A DNA stretch of 64,000 nt from an uncultured Muribaculaceae bacterium (GCA_910587185.1 CAJULY010000001.1:248001-312000), one strand, 5' to 3'; positions 43,517 through 52,745 are shown, numbered from the stretch's first letter. Program-made: numbers and translations. The notes: generated from the letters alone by a model not told the origin.

Positions 43517-44924
43517 CGTTGCTGAATTTGATTGTGAATACCGAGCCTTCTTTTTCTTTGCTCCTGACATCAATGTTCCATCCCATTTTGTCAAGTATGC
43601 TCTTCACATAGTACAGTCCTATACCGTACCCTCTGACATCCTGCCGGTTGCCGTGAGGCACGCGATAGAATTTGTTAAACAAATACGGTATAGACTTGGC
43701 AGGAATGCCAATGCCGTTGTCTTTGACAGAGATTTCTCTCTCATTGCCGGATAAGGTTATTTCAACGCTGTCGCCTGAGTATTTGATTGCATTGTCAATC
43801 AAATTGTTCAATATATTTGACAGATGCGCTTTATCTGCTTCTATCGCAGCAGCCTCATCAACATCTACATTGATTGTTATTTCCTTTTCGCCTCTCATGT
43901 GCTGAGCGGCGGCAATTTCCTCAATGAACGGTCGCAATAGAATTGTCTCCGGTTTAAGCTTCATAGTCTTGCGCCTTTCCATACTCATGGCAAGGATATT
44001 CTCTACCAGTTCGCCAAGTCGTTTAAGCTGTTTGTTTGCAATATACAGATATGTCACCTTTTTTTGCGGATCGTTGGCTGTATCGTAATTAAGTAAAGCG
44101 TCATTGGCTGAATAAGCGATCGCGATGGGCGTTTTCAGTTCATGTGTCATATTGCTGACAAAATCATCTTTCATTTCCTCAATAGTCCGCAGTCGTGATA
44201 CCGTCCGGAATAAATACCAAAAAGCCATAGTAAACGCAACCATCAGAAGAAAAATGGTCACGATCACGCCTGACATTTCCGAAATTATGTGGCTGGTCAG
44301 AGGTGTCATGTATGCCTTATAATATATTCCCTCGTCAGGGTTGATATTATAGCGGAAAGAATCCAATCCTGCCGCTTCATTGAATTCAGGATTCCTACAG
44401 ATCACTGAATCGTTGCTGTCAACAACCTCCACACATAAAAAATCGGGATAGATGAATCTATGAGAAAGCTGATTGCGTAAAACGCTATCCATTACCGCAA
44501 GGTCATAAGGGATATACTTTTCCATTATCGCATGAAACTGCCGGCTCATTGCATCGATCATCTGATTGGAATAGGAACTGTTTTCCGACAGTTTAGCCCG
44601 TTTTTCGACAACTGTACCGTCGGCCTCAGTCCTGACAGAAATGAGTTGACCGTGTTCATCCTTATATGTAGATGCCTCTGCTTTTCTTGGAGCATTGTAT
44701 TCATCCATATCTTCCTGCACCTTTACGTCAGATGCCAATCCCTGCGCTCTGCCTGCACGGTACATCAGGTCATCAATATCGGCATCAGCCAAAGCCGTCA
44801 TCACATCTCGCTCAACATTGGCCTTTATCGAATTGTAAAGAGATATGAGATAATAGACATTGCAGCCGAAAATGACTGCAATGACAATAATAAACGTAGT
44901 CGATATTGTCTTGAAACGTTTCAT
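43509..44924 (-). CDS. Membrane sensor histidine kinase (HisKA type)
   Basis: Classical two-helix sensor kinase of 471 residues. TM1 is at about 10-29, an extracytoplasmic sensor of about 185 residues follows, and TM2 is at about 217-240. The HisKA helix carries H261 (SNMTHELKTPIAIA). The HATPase domain has NLIDNAIKYSG, VKDNGIGIP and GYGIGLYYV boxes. The sensor has no recognised fold. The start is next to a divergent intergenic region shared with the receptor at 45075, a layout in which the kinase and regulator often control the receptor. Confidence 0.95.
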   Translation of the reverse strand: MKRFKTISTTFIIVIAVIFGCNVYYLISLYNSIKANVERDVMTALADADIDDLMYRAGRAQGLASDVKVQEDMDEYNAPRKAEASTYKDEHGQLISVRTEADGTVVEKRAKLSENSSYSNQMIDAMSRQFHAIMEKYIPYDLAVMDSVLRNQLSHRFIYPDFLCVEVVDSNDSVICRNPEFNEAAGLDSFRYNINPDEGIYYKAYMTPLTSHIISEMSGVIVTIFLLMVAFTMAFWYLFRTVSRLRTIEEMKDDFVSNMTHELKTPIAIAYSANDALLNYDTANDPQKKVTYLYIANKQLKRLGELVENILAMSMERRKTMKLKPETILLRPFIEEIAAAQHMRGEKEITINVDVDEAAAIEADKAHLSNILNNLIDNAIKYSGDSVEITLSGNEREISVKDNGIGIPAKSIPYLFNKFYRVPHGNRQDVRGYGIGLYYVKSILDKMGWNIDVRSKEKEGSVFTIKFSNDG

Positions 44925-44974
44925 ATCGCAAATTTACTAATAATCCGTCATACAATCGATTAGCATAGCTTCGT

Positions 44975-45013
44975 TTTAAGACTAAATAAGGGAGCATTTA
45001 AGACTAAGTAAGG
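44975..45013 (+). promoter_or_regulatory. Tandem TAAG operator array upstream of the receptor gene
   Basis: Two 17-bp direct repeats, TTTAAGACTAARTAAGG (44975-44991 and 44997-45013), with a 22-bp period. Within them TAAG recurs four times at 10-, 12- and 10-bp spacing, i.e. about one turn each, on one face of the helix. This is the pattern expected for OmpR/PhoB-family dimers. It ends 32 nt before the -7 element of the receptor. Confidence 0.65.
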
Positions 45014-45045
45014 TTGTTTATGGTGAGGGAGAATGTAAGGGTAGG

Positions 45046-45053
45046 TAATTTTG
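45046..45053 (+). promoter_or_regulatory. -7 element of the receptor gene at 45075
   Basis: TAATTTTG, an exact match, 21 nt before the ATG. No good TTG occurs 20 nt upstream, which fits a promoter that needs an activator bound at the adjacent TAAG array. Confidence 0.55.
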
Positions 45054-45074
45054 CGTCAGAAAAAGTTTATTTCT

Positions 45075-47111
45075 ATGAAAAAAGCGATCCTTTTCATAAC
45101 AATCCTACATAGCATAGCCACCTATGCTCAGACACTCGTAACTGATACAATCTCCGTCCGACAGCTCAATGAAGTTGTTGTAAAAGGAGAGAAACCACAG
45201 GTTAGAGGCGAAGACGGAATTATGGTAGTTGACCTTCCCGGAATAGTCAAGGACAAACCGGTCAACAATATTCTTGAAGCCCTCGGCTATCTACCCGGTG
45301 TCACGAATAACAATGGAATGATAGGACTTGCCGGAGCGTCAAATGTCACCATTTTTCTCAATGGAGAACTTACCGATATGCCCCTCCGGAATCTTTATCA
45401 ACTTCTCTACGCCACTCCGGTTGACAGGCTTAAGGATGTCGAAATCATGTATTCCGCACCGGCTAAGTATCATGTCAATGGTGCAGTCATCAATGTGGTT
45501 CTGAAAACTCCGACACCTCTCGATGGCTTGCAGGGACAAGTCAGAGCCGGATACAATCAGGCGCACTATGGTTCGTATGGAGCTGTACTTTCAGCCACAT
45601 ACGCTATAAAGGACTGGACTTTTGACTTAAACTATGGACTGACGCGCAGTAAATCGTGGAACCGCGAGGAAACATGGTCGAATCACCTTTATGATGGCAA
45701 GCGAACTATGATTGAGGATGATATGCGCCGCATTGGTCAGAACTGGAACAATACCATATTCGCTTCCTCATCATGGAAAACAATCAAACTTACTTACAAC
45801 GGACAGATAACCTCCGACTCAAAGAGTTTGGGACTCTCATCGGGAACATTGGGTAACTATACGAATAACTACAACATGTTATCGCCTGTAGGTTATCATA
45901 ATATAGCCCTACGTTACACAGCACCATTCGGCATGACTGTCGGCGGTGACTATACCCGCTATTCCGAGAACCGTTCCCAGTCATTGTTTAAGGAGACCGA
46001 TTATCTTTTTGGCTCTGAAAACCGTCAAGAGATAGACCGCTGGCATGTGTATATCGACCAACAGCATCAGTTCGGTAAATGGCAACTGAACTATGGTATG
46101 GAGTATAAGCACTCGAAAGACCATAGTTCGCAACTTTACTCATTGTCAGACAATCCTGATTTCGATAATATACTCAACGAGGATGTGGCGAGTCTATATG
46201 TCGGTACACAGCGATCGTTTGACTGGGGATTGTCGTTCAACGTATCGGCAAAAGGTGAGTATTACCATAATAAATATCAGAATAACCGGAATTTCATTCC
46301 TCAACTCGGAGCGACATACTATAAGACACCGAAAAGCATATTCCAAATTAATCTCAGCACCCAACGCATCTATCCTTCATATTGGGAGCTTCATGGAGGC
46401 ACCAGCCACATTAACGATTACTCGACAGTTATAGGTAATCCTGAATTACAACCATATATCCAGTACGATGCACAGTTCAATTACATTCTGAAGCAGAAAT
46501 ATGTGGCGACACTCTATTTTCAATATGGCGACAAAACAACGGTGCAGCTGCCTTACCAGTCACCGGCCGCTCTCAATCTAATCTATCAGACCATCAACAT
46601 GAACTATGAGAGAGTTGGTGGACTCAATCTTCATGCGCCCTTCAACCTGGGGTATGTCTGGAGCGCAACGGCTACAGCAAACATAATGAATCGGCGAGCC
46701 AAGGCCAATCATTTCCATGACATCAGCTTTGACAACAGCAAATGGATATTTTATGGCTCTCTTACCAATTCATTCAAGTTCAGTCAGAATTGTCCCCTCT
46801 CCGTTTCTTTGGATTTCAGCTATATCTCGCCATCATTGCAAGGAATTGCCGACCTTTCCAGTATCTGGAAAATTGATGCCGGAGTTAAATGGCAGTTCGG
46901 AAAGAAAAGCTGCTGTGAGCTGGATCTGAAAGCCGATGATATATTCAACAAATGGTCGCCGACAATGATCATCAGTCATGCCGGTCAGGATTACCGAATG
47001 AAAGTCAGCGATATGTCCCGTAATCTCAAGCTGACATTTATCTGGCGATTCAACGGCTTTAAGCCCAAAAATGTTGAAATCGACACCTCGCGTTTTGGAA
47101 CAGGTAAATAA
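45075..47111 (+). CDS. TonB-dependent-receptor-like outer-membrane protein (678 aa)
   Basis: Outer-membrane barrel protein from the ATG of MKKAILFITILHSIATYAQ. A plug-like domain (about 25-150; VKGEKPQVRGEDGIMVVDLP, ILEALGYLPGV, then VEIMYSAPAKYHVNGAVINV) leads directly into the barrel; the carboxypeptidase-like N-terminal domain seen in the other two receptors of this window is absent. The shortness suggests a signalling or small-molecule receptor rather than a SusC polysaccharide transporter. It is divergent from a two-component system with a candidate operator in between. The ligand is unknown. Confidence 0.88.
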   Translation: MKKAILFITILHSIATYAQTLVTDTISVRQLNEVVVKGEKPQVRGEDGIMVVDLPGIVKDKPVNNILEALGYLPGVTNNNGMIGLAGASNVTIFLNGELTDMPLRNLYQLLYATPVDRLKDVEIMYSAPAKYHVNGAVINVVLKTPTPLDGLQGQVRAGYNQAHYGSYGAVLSATYAIKDWTFDLNYGLTRSKSWNREETWSNHLYDGKRTMIEDDMRRIGQNWNNTIFASSSWKTIKLTYNGQITSDSKSLGLSSGTLGNYTNNYNMLSPVGYHNIALRYTAPFGMTVGGDYTRYSENRSQSLFKETDYLFGSENRQEIDRWHVYIDQQHQFGKWQLNYGMEYKHSKDHSSQLYSLSDNPDFDNILNEDVASLYVGTQRSFDWGLSFNVSAKGEYYHNKYQNNRNFIPQLGATYYKTPKSIFQINLSTQRIYPSYWELHGGTSHINDYSTVIGNPELQPYIQYDAQFNYILKQKYVATLYFQYGDKTTVQLPYQSPAALNLIYQTINMNYERVGGLNLHAPFNLGYVWSATATANIMNRRAKANHFHDISFDNSKWIFYGSLTNSFKFSQNCPLSVSLDFSYISPSLQGIADLSSIWKIDAGVKWQFGKKSCCELDLKADDIFNKWSPTMIISHAGQDYRMKVSDMSRNLKLTFIWRFNGFKPKNVEIDTSRFGTGK

Positions 47112-47179
47112 TCCACAAGTTCAAACCATGAAATATGATTTAGACGCTGAGAACGCCTTAGTCATACTGTCATAAAAGG

Positions 47180-47224
47180 TATAGATTTTCAGATTGCGGA
47201 AACCGGTATTTTGTGTTATCTTTG
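47180..47224 (+). promoter_or_regulatory. Promoter-bearing repeat, copy C (drives the aspartyl protease)
   Basis: The 3' 45 bp of the copy A/B block. TTG (47194-47196), a 20-nt spacer and TATCTTTG (47217-47224) lie 36 nt before the protease ATG. It shares the GAAACCGGTATTTTGTGT-type spacer with copy A, so the similarity extends beyond the consensus boxes. Confidence 0.72.
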
Positions 47225-47260
47225 GGACGCGATTTCGCGTCAATAACCCAAATATCGGAT

Positions 47261-48199
47261 ATGAAAAGAGGAAGACGGATATTTACTCTGACAATTTTTG
47301 CAGCGATATTCTCCTGCGCGCAGGCTAAAATGACAGATAAAACGCCTGTCGGCGAAATACCTTTCAGCGTTGCGAAGGACAGCCGTATATATGTTACCGC
47401 ATTCGTCAACGGCTCGGATTCCCTCAGATTCCTTGTCGATACGGGTGCTTCATCTATCGTGCTGAACCCGAATTCGCCAAAACTTGCCGGCCATATCCAT
47501 AAAGGCAATCCGGTTGGAAACTTAGGCGCAACGGGAGAAAATAAAGTCGATTACAGCAAGGACAACACAATCGAAATCGGATCAGTGAGATATGATGATG
47601 CAGGTTGCGTTCACATTCCATATTCTCCGGAATATTGGGACGGCGTTTTCGGGCTTAACGGGTTGTCGGCCTTCAACATCGAGATCAATTACGACGATTT
47701 CAAAATCTACTTCTATCCGAAAGACACCGTGACGGTCAGTCAGTCTTTCGTAGCATTGCCGTTCACCTACATATACGAGGTGCCGTTTGTCAGACTTCCC
47801 GTAAAACTTAACGGAAAGCTCCATGATCTCACACTTGAAGTCGATACGGGGTCGGACCGCGTAATAGACCTTAACACGCCGTTCGTGAAACGCAACAATC
47901 TGCTCGAGACCCAGACACCGTTTGCAGTCTCGCAGATTTCAAGCAGCGACGGCGAGAGCGGGGAACTGAAGAATGTCTTTTTCGACGAGGTTATCGTGGG
48001 GCCATACGTGATGCCGAAGGTTGCGGGAGCCTTTTCCACCTTAACGCGCGGACTCCAGAGCAAAGAGGACATCGACGGCATGATCGGCAACAATTTCCTC
48101 AAACGGTTCAACATGTTCATCGATTTCGGGAAAAACATAATATATCTTCAGCCTAACAATTTATATTACTCGCCATTCTACGATTTTCTGATTCGCTGA
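47261..48199 (+). CDS. Retropepsin/pepsin-like aspartyl protease family protein
   Basis: Exported protein of 312 residues from the ATG of MKRGRRIFTLTIFAAIFSC. Two DTG active-site motifs, D60TGAS and D195TGSD, sit in tandem half-domains, as in two-lobed clan AA proteases. Each is preceded by hydrophobic beta strands (LRFLV, LTLEV). The leader may be a weak lipobox (IFSC). Bacterial members are poorly characterised; some are envelope proteases. It is transcribed from repeat copy C and stands alone. Confidence 0.82.
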   Translation: MKRGRRIFTLTIFAAIFSCAQAKMTDKTPVGEIPFSVAKDSRIYVTAFVNGSDSLRFLVDTGASSIVLNPNSPKLAGHIHKGNPVGNLGATGENKVDYSKDNTIEIGSVRYDDAGCVHIPYSPEYWDGVFGLNGLSAFNIEINYDDFKIYFYPKDTVTVSQSFVALPFTYIYEVPFVRLPVKLNGKLHDLTLEVDTGSDRVIDLNTPFVKRNNLLETQTPFAVSQISSSDGESGELKNVFFDEVIVGPYVMPKVAGAFSTLTRGLQSKEDIDGMIGNNFLKRFNMFIDFGKNIIYLQPNNLYYSPFYDFLIR

Positions 48200-48291
48200 A
48201 GACACGATGCTTTTTCTCTTCGGAAACGCCGTGATGAAACGAGTTGCGTTATTTCCCAAATGAATAGCTTCCACGTTTGAAAAAATAGACG

Positions 48292-48299
48292 TATATTTG
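48292..48299 (+). promoter_or_regulatory. -7 element of fucO
   Basis: TATATTTG, an exact TAnnTTTG match, 38 nt before the ATG. The only nearby TTTG is 12 nt upstream, too close for the normal spacing. Confidence 0.45.
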
Positions 48300-48337
48300 C
48301 AGAAAGCAAAAAATTTTACAATCATAAATAAAATATC

Positions 48338-49492
48338 ATGGTAAACAGATTTGTATTAAACGAAGTCTCTTACTTCGGACCCGGCGCCCGCGAGGTGCTT
48401 CCCAAAGAAATAGCCCGTCTCGGTCTTCACAAAGCGTTCGTGGCCACTGACAAGGACCTGATCAAGTTCGGCGTGGCCGACAAGGTTCTGGATGTTCTGC
48501 GCCGTGCAGACATTCCCTACGAGGTGTTCAGCGAAATCAAGCCCAATCCGACGGTTTCCAACGTCAAAGCGGGAGTGAAGGCTTTTGCCGATTCCGGCGC
48601 CGACTTCATCCTCGCAATAGGGGGCGGCTCTTCGATGGACACCGCGAAAGCCATAGGTATCATCACCAACAATCCCGAGTTTGCCGATGTCGTATCGCTC
48701 GAAGGCGTAGCTGACACCCATCATAAATCAGTGCCTGTGATCGCACTCCCGACCACCGCCGGCACAGCCGCCGAAGTCACCATAAACTATGTGATCACCG
48801 ACGAAAAGAACGAAAAGAAGATGGTGTGTGTCGATCCCAACGACATCCCCGCCATAGCTATCGTGGATGCCGAACTGATGTACACCCTTCCCCGCGGCCT
48901 GACGGCAGCCACCGGCATGGATGCGCTGACCCACGCCATAGAAGGCCTCATCACCAAGGGCGCCTGGGAAATGAGCGACATGTTCGAGATAAAGGCTATC
49001 GACATGATCAACCGCTATCTTCCGACAGCTGTCAACGAACCGTCGAACGCCGAAGCCCGCAACGGCATGGCCGTGGCCCAGTACATCGCCGGCATGGCGT
49101 TCTCCAACGTGGGTCTCGGTGCAGTACACGGAATGGCTCACCCGCTCGGAGCTATCTTCGACATACCCCACGGCGTGGCAAACGCTCTGCTGCTGCCGAT
49201 AGTGATGGAATTCAACATGCCGGCCGCCATTGAGAAGTATGGCGAAATCGCCAAAGCCATGGGCGTCTATAAACAGGGCATGACTCCCGATGAAGCAGCT
49301 CAGGCCGCCGTAGATGCAGTGCGCGAACTCGCAGTGCGTGTAGGCATACCCCAGCATCTGGCCGAGCTCGGCATCAAGGAAGAGGATCTGCCGCGCCTTG
49401 CCGAAGCCGCCATGGCCGATGTCTGCACTCCGGGCAATCCGCGCGATGTCACCTACGACGACATTCTGGCTCTCTACAAAAAAGCTTACTGA
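48338..49492 (+). CDS. fucO: Lactaldehyde reductase / propanediol oxidoreductase FucO
   Basis: Iron-containing group III alcohol dehydrogenase (384 aa) that reduces L-lactaldehyde, formed from fucose or rhamnose, to 1,2-propanediol. Cofactor loop GGGSSMDTAKAIG is near 95-107. The metal site is recognisable from DALTHAIEG, HGMAHPLGA and HGVANALLLP. Long blocks match E. coli FucO from recall (LPTTAGTAAEVTINYVITDE, GMAFSNVGLG), which supports the specific name. No fucose kinase, isomerase or aldolase gene is adjacent. It ends at a hairpin terminator. Confidence 0.92.
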   Translation: MVNRFVLNEVSYFGPGAREVLPKEIARLGLHKAFVATDKDLIKFGVADKVLDVLRRADIPYEVFSEIKPNPTVSNVKAGVKAFADSGADFILAIGGGSSMDTAKAIGIITNNPEFADVVSLEGVADTHHKSVPVIALPTTAGTAAEVTINYVITDEKNEKKMVCVDPNDIPAIAIVDAELMYTLPRGLTAATGMDALTHAIEGLITKGAWEMSDMFEIKAIDMINRYLPTAVNEPSNAEARNGMAVAQYIAGMAFSNVGLGAVHGMAHPLGAIFDIPHGVANALLLPIVMEFNMPAAIEKYGEIAKAMGVYKQGMTPDEAAQAAVDAVRELAVRVGIPQHLAELGIKEEDLPRLAEAAMADVCTPGNPRDVTYDDILALYKKAY

Positions 49493-49515
49493 TAACCGAA
49501 TCACAAATCCTTCAG

Positions 49516-49552
49516 TCACCGGAGGCATGCATCTCCACCATGTCTCCGGTGA
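49516..49552 (+). terminator. Hairpin downstream of fucO
   Basis: TCACCGGAG (49516-49524) pairs with CTCCGGTGA (49544-49552) across a 19-nt loop. The following sequence is only mildly T-rich (ATTGTTATTT). Confidence 0.6.
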
Positions 49553-49567
49553 ATTGTTATTTCCACA

Positions 49568-50356
49568 ATGAAAAATTATTTCGGAATATGGTCCATTCTG
49601 ACGGCGGCACTCATTGTCATCGCTCTGCTATCGTGTCTTGACAGAATCTCCGTGTTCGGCATGGAGCTGAAACCGGCACCGATCGCGGAGAAGCTGACCA
49701 GAATTCCGGAAGCACCGGAGAATAACCCGATTGCCCTCGCCGACGAAAAACTCAAGCCGACGAAACCGGTCAACGACACTGTCGCTCTCGACACTGCCTC
49801 ACAGAGCATCCTGATAATAGGCGATTCCATGCTCGAAGGCCTTAATCCGAGACTTGCGGCCTACGCGAAAGAGAACGGCCACAGACTCAACAGCGTCATC
49901 TGGTACAGCTCCACGACCGAATACTGGGGCAAATCGGACACGCTGAAAGTTTTTCTGCGCAAATTCAAGCCGACGTTCATTTTCATCAGTCTGGGGGCCA
50001 ACGAGCTTTTCGTAAGAAACATCGAGCAGGATCGCGACCGCTACGTTAAAAGCCTGCTGAAACAGATAGGCGATATCCCATACGTATGGATCGGTCCTCC
50101 CAACTGGAAAAAGGACACGGGCATAAACAGGCTCATAGCGGCCAATGTCCCCGCAGGATGTTTCTTCCTTTCCGACGGAATGAAATTCGACCGCCAGAAA
50201 GACGGGGCGCATCCCACTCACGAGTCAGCCGCGAAATGGATCGACAGTGTGGCCCGATGGATGCCGCGCCATGGCGCACACCCCATCAAAATGAAAAAAC
50301 CGGAGGCCCGTTCGGGACGTCCGCAATCGGTCACCGTTCTCCAACCCCTGCACTAA
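49568..50356 (+). CDS. Membrane-anchored SGNH/GDSL-type hydrolase
   Basis: Protein of 262 residues with one N-terminal membrane helix (about 8-24), a Pro-rich linker and an SGNH domain. Catalytic Ser is in GDSML (S87), the block III Asn in GANELF (N144), and the Asp-His pair in DGAHPTHES (D212, H215). The basic tail (MKKPEARSGRP) is unusual. SGNH proteins coded next to MBOAT acyltransferases finish O-acetyl transfer onto extracellular glycans (AlgX/PatB-like logic). The MBOAT gene begins 21 nt later, so this partner role is likely; a plain esterase is the alternative. Confidence 0.82.
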   Translation: MKNYFGIWSILTAALIVIALLSCLDRISVFGMELKPAPIAEKLTRIPEAPENNPIALADEKLKPTKPVNDTVALDTASQSILIIGDSMLEGLNPRLAAYAKENGHRLNSVIWYSSTTEYWGKSDTLKVFLRKFKPTFIFISLGANELFVRNIEQDRDRYVKSLLKQIGDIPYVWIGPPNWKKDTGINRLIAANVPAGCFFLSDGMKFDRQKDGAHPTHESAAKWIDSVARWMPRHGAHPIKMKKPEARSGRPQSVTVLQPLH

Positions 50357-50377
50357 CCATCATTCCACCCGCCGGCC

Positions 50378-51850
50378 ATGGATTTCCAGACCATACTAAA
50401 CAATTTCTGCGAGATGCTTCGCTATGAAGCGGATAACCCTATGATTTTCTCAAGCGGGTTGTTCTGGACATTGTTTGTGATCTTCATTCCCGTCTATGCG
50501 CTTCTGAAAAAGAGGATGTGGCAGATGATAGCTTTCGTAGCCGCTTTCAGCCTCTATTTCTATTACAAGTCCTCGGGTCTGTTTTTCTTTCTTCTGATAG
50601 GGACATCGCTGATAGACTGGCTGCTGTCGCGCCTGATAGTGTCGGTCAGGTCCGGGGGACTGAAAAAGCTGTGTGTCTGGGCATCGGTGGTGAACTCTCT
50701 CGGCATCCTCGGCTATTTCAAGTATGCCAATTTCTTCCTGTGGAACTGGAATGCCATGGTGGAAGGCAACTTTCAGCCGCTCGACATCATTCTGCCTGTC
50801 GGCATCTCGTTCTATACCTTCCAGTCGATAAGCTATATAGTGGATGTATATAAGGGGCGGGTGGCGCCCACGCAGACATGGCTCGAATATCTGTTCTTCC
50901 TCTCCTTCTTCCCCGCGCTTGTTGCTGGCCCTATTGTCAGAGCCGACTATTTTATTCCTCAGATACGCGAAAACCGCTCCGCCACGACACAGGAAACCTA
51001 CATAGGGCTTTGGCTGATAATCACCGGCGTCATAAAGAAAGCTATCATAGCCGATTACATAGCCCAGTACAACGACCTTATCTTTCAGACTCCGACCGGC
51101 TATTCAGGCTTCGAGAGCCTTATGGGTGTCATAGGATACACCATGCAGATCTACTGCGACTTCTCGGGCTACAGCGACATGGCTATCGGCATAGCTATGA
51201 TCATGGGGTTCACTCTGATGAAAAATTTCGATTTCCCCTACAAATCGAAGAATCTTACGGAATTCTGGCGCAGGTGGCACATCTCGCTCTCCACATGGTT
51301 GCGCGACTATGTTTATATTCCTCTCGGAGGCAACCGCAAAGGGACATTCAGGACTTATCTCAACAACTTCCTGACCATGCTCATCGGGGGCCTGTGGCAC
51401 GGCGCGGCGTGGAAGTTCGTGTTCTGGGGCGCCATGCACGGCGCGGGGCTTGCCGTTCACAAGGCATGCCGCCCGTGGCTCGACCGGCTTCCCGACCGTT
51501 ACTGGATAAAGGCGCTCGCCTGGACCCTGACTATGATCTATGTCTCGCTGCTCTGGGTGTTTTTCCGTGCTGACTCATGGACCGATTCATGGCTGATTAT
51601 ACAGAACATCTTCACCAATTTCAGTCTCGACTACATAGTGCCGTTTATCAAGGCGCGCTATGTGTGGCTCGTGATGATGACCTTCATAATCGCCGTCCAC
51701 GCCATTCCTCAGAGATGGCACGACAGGATGCTCGATCTTTTCGTCAAGGCTCCGTGGCCGGTGAAACTTTTCGGATTCATCGTGGTGGTCCAGCTCGTCA
51801 TCGAATTCATGAGCGAAAACGTAGCTCCGTTCATATATTTCCAGTTCTAA
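50378..51850 (+). CDS. MBOAT-family O-acyltransferase (AlgI/DltB-like)
   Basis: Inner-membrane acyltransferase of 490 residues with about 11 hydrophobic helices. MBOAT signatures are clear: VGISFYTFQSISYIVDVYKG, FFPALVAGPIVRA, WRRWHISLSTWLRDY with H301, and the invariant His in IGGLWHGAAWKF (H341). The family moves acetyl or acyl groups across the membrane for cell-surface polysaccharide modification. The upstream SGNH gene should encode its extracytoplasmic partner. No alginate genes are present, so the acceptor is probably a capsule, O-antigen or other glycan made elsewhere. Confidence 0.93.
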   Translation: MDFQTILNNFCEMLRYEADNPMIFSSGLFWTLFVIFIPVYALLKKRMWQMIAFVAAFSLYFYYKSSGLFFFLLIGTSLIDWLLSRLIVSVRSGGLKKLCVWASVVNSLGILGYFKYANFFLWNWNAMVEGNFQPLDIILPVGISFYTFQSISYIVDVYKGRVAPTQTWLEYLFFLSFFPALVAGPIVRADYFIPQIRENRSATTQETYIGLWLIITGVIKKAIIADYIAQYNDLIFQTPTGYSGFESLMGVIGYTMQIYCDFSGYSDMAIGIAMIMGFTLMKNFDFPYKSKNLTEFWRRWHISLSTWLRDYVYIPLGGNRKGTFRTYLNNFLTMLIGGLWHGAAWKFVFWGAMHGAGLAVHKACRPWLDRLPDRYWIKALAWTLTMIYVSLLWVFFRADSWTDSWLIIQNIFTNFSLDYIVPFIKARYVWLVMMTFIIAVHAIPQRWHDRMLDLFVKAPWPVKLFGFIVVVQLVIEFMSENVAPFIYFQF

Positions 51851-51866
51851 ATAAATTTTTCAAATC

Positions 51867-52745
51867 ATGAATAACGTAGTCGTAGGAATGGGAGAGGCCC
51901 TTTGGGACGTTCTTCCCGAAGGAAAGAAAATAGGGGGCGCGCCGGCGAACTTTGCATACCATGTCTCGCAGTTCGGACTGACGAGCTGCGTGGTCAGCGC
52001 CGTCGGGCCTGACGCGCTCGGCAAGGAGATACAGGAAAATCTCACCTCGAAAGGTCTCAACCATCTGATAGCTGAAGTTCCTTACCCTACCGGAACCGTG
52101 CAGGTAGAGATAGATCAGGCAGGAGTGCCCCAGTATGAAATCAAAGAAAATGTGGCATGGGACAACATTCCATATACCTCACAGCTCGAATCTCTCGCCA
52201 AAAGGACCCAAGCGGTGTGCTTCGGTTCGCTGGCACAGCGCAATGTTGTGTCGCGCGAGACGATCAACCGTTTCCTTGACGCAATGCCGCAGACAGAGGA
52301 TTCTCTCATTGTCTTTGACGTGAACCTTCGCCAGGGCTTCTATAACAAGGAGATCCTGTGCAATTCGATGAAACGCTGCAACATACTGAAAATAAATGAC
52401 GAAGAACTCGTCACCGTCAGCCGTATGTTCGGTTATCCGGGCATAGACCTTCAGGACAAATGCTGGATTCTTCTGGGCAAATATAACCTGAAGATGCTCA
52501 TACTGACCTGCGGAATAAACGGGAGCTATGTCTTTACGCCGGGAAATGTTTCCTTCCAGCCTACCCCGAAAGTGGATGTGGCAGATACCGTGGGTGCCGG
52601 CGACAGCTTTACGGCAGCCTTCATCGCTTCTGTCCTGAAAGGAAAAAGCGTGGCCGAAGCGCACTCCATCGCCGTCAGAACCTCGGCGTTCGTGTGCACC
52701 AAAGACGGCGCAATGCCTGTTCTTCCTTCGGATCTTACCGACTGA
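51867..52745 (+). CDS. PfkB-family sugar kinase, fructokinase-like
   Basis: Cytoplasmic ribokinase-fold enzyme (292 aa). GGAPANFAYHVSQ near the N-terminus binds the sugar; FDVNLRQGFY is in the middle; the anion hole and catalytic base are in DTVGAGDSFTAAF (D246). The N-terminal MGEALWDVLPEG and GGAPANFA pattern fits fructokinases best, but ribose or other ketose substrates cannot be excluded. It starts 16 nt after the MBOAT gene and may be cotranscribed with it, although a functional link is not obvious. Confidence 0.9.
   Translation: MNNVVVGMGEALWDVLPEGKKIGGAPANFAYHVSQFGLTSCVVSAVGPDALGKEIQENLTSKGLNHLIAEVPYPTGTVQVEIDQAGVPQYEIKENVAWDNIPYTSQLESLAKRTQAVCFGSLAQRNVVSRETINRFLDAMPQTEDSLIVFDVNLRQGFYNKEILCNSMKRCNILKINDEELVTVSRMFGYPGIDLQDKCWILLGKYNLKMLILTCGINGSYVFTPGNVSFQPTPKVDVADTVGAGDSFTAAFIASVLKGKSVAEAHSIAVRTSAFVCTKDGAMPVLPSDLTD

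Noticed and set aside
44975..45013. Direct repeats considered as a minimal CRISPR or satellite array
   Set aside because: Only two 17-bp units with a 5-bp gap and no cas genes; helical phasing and position fit an operator better.
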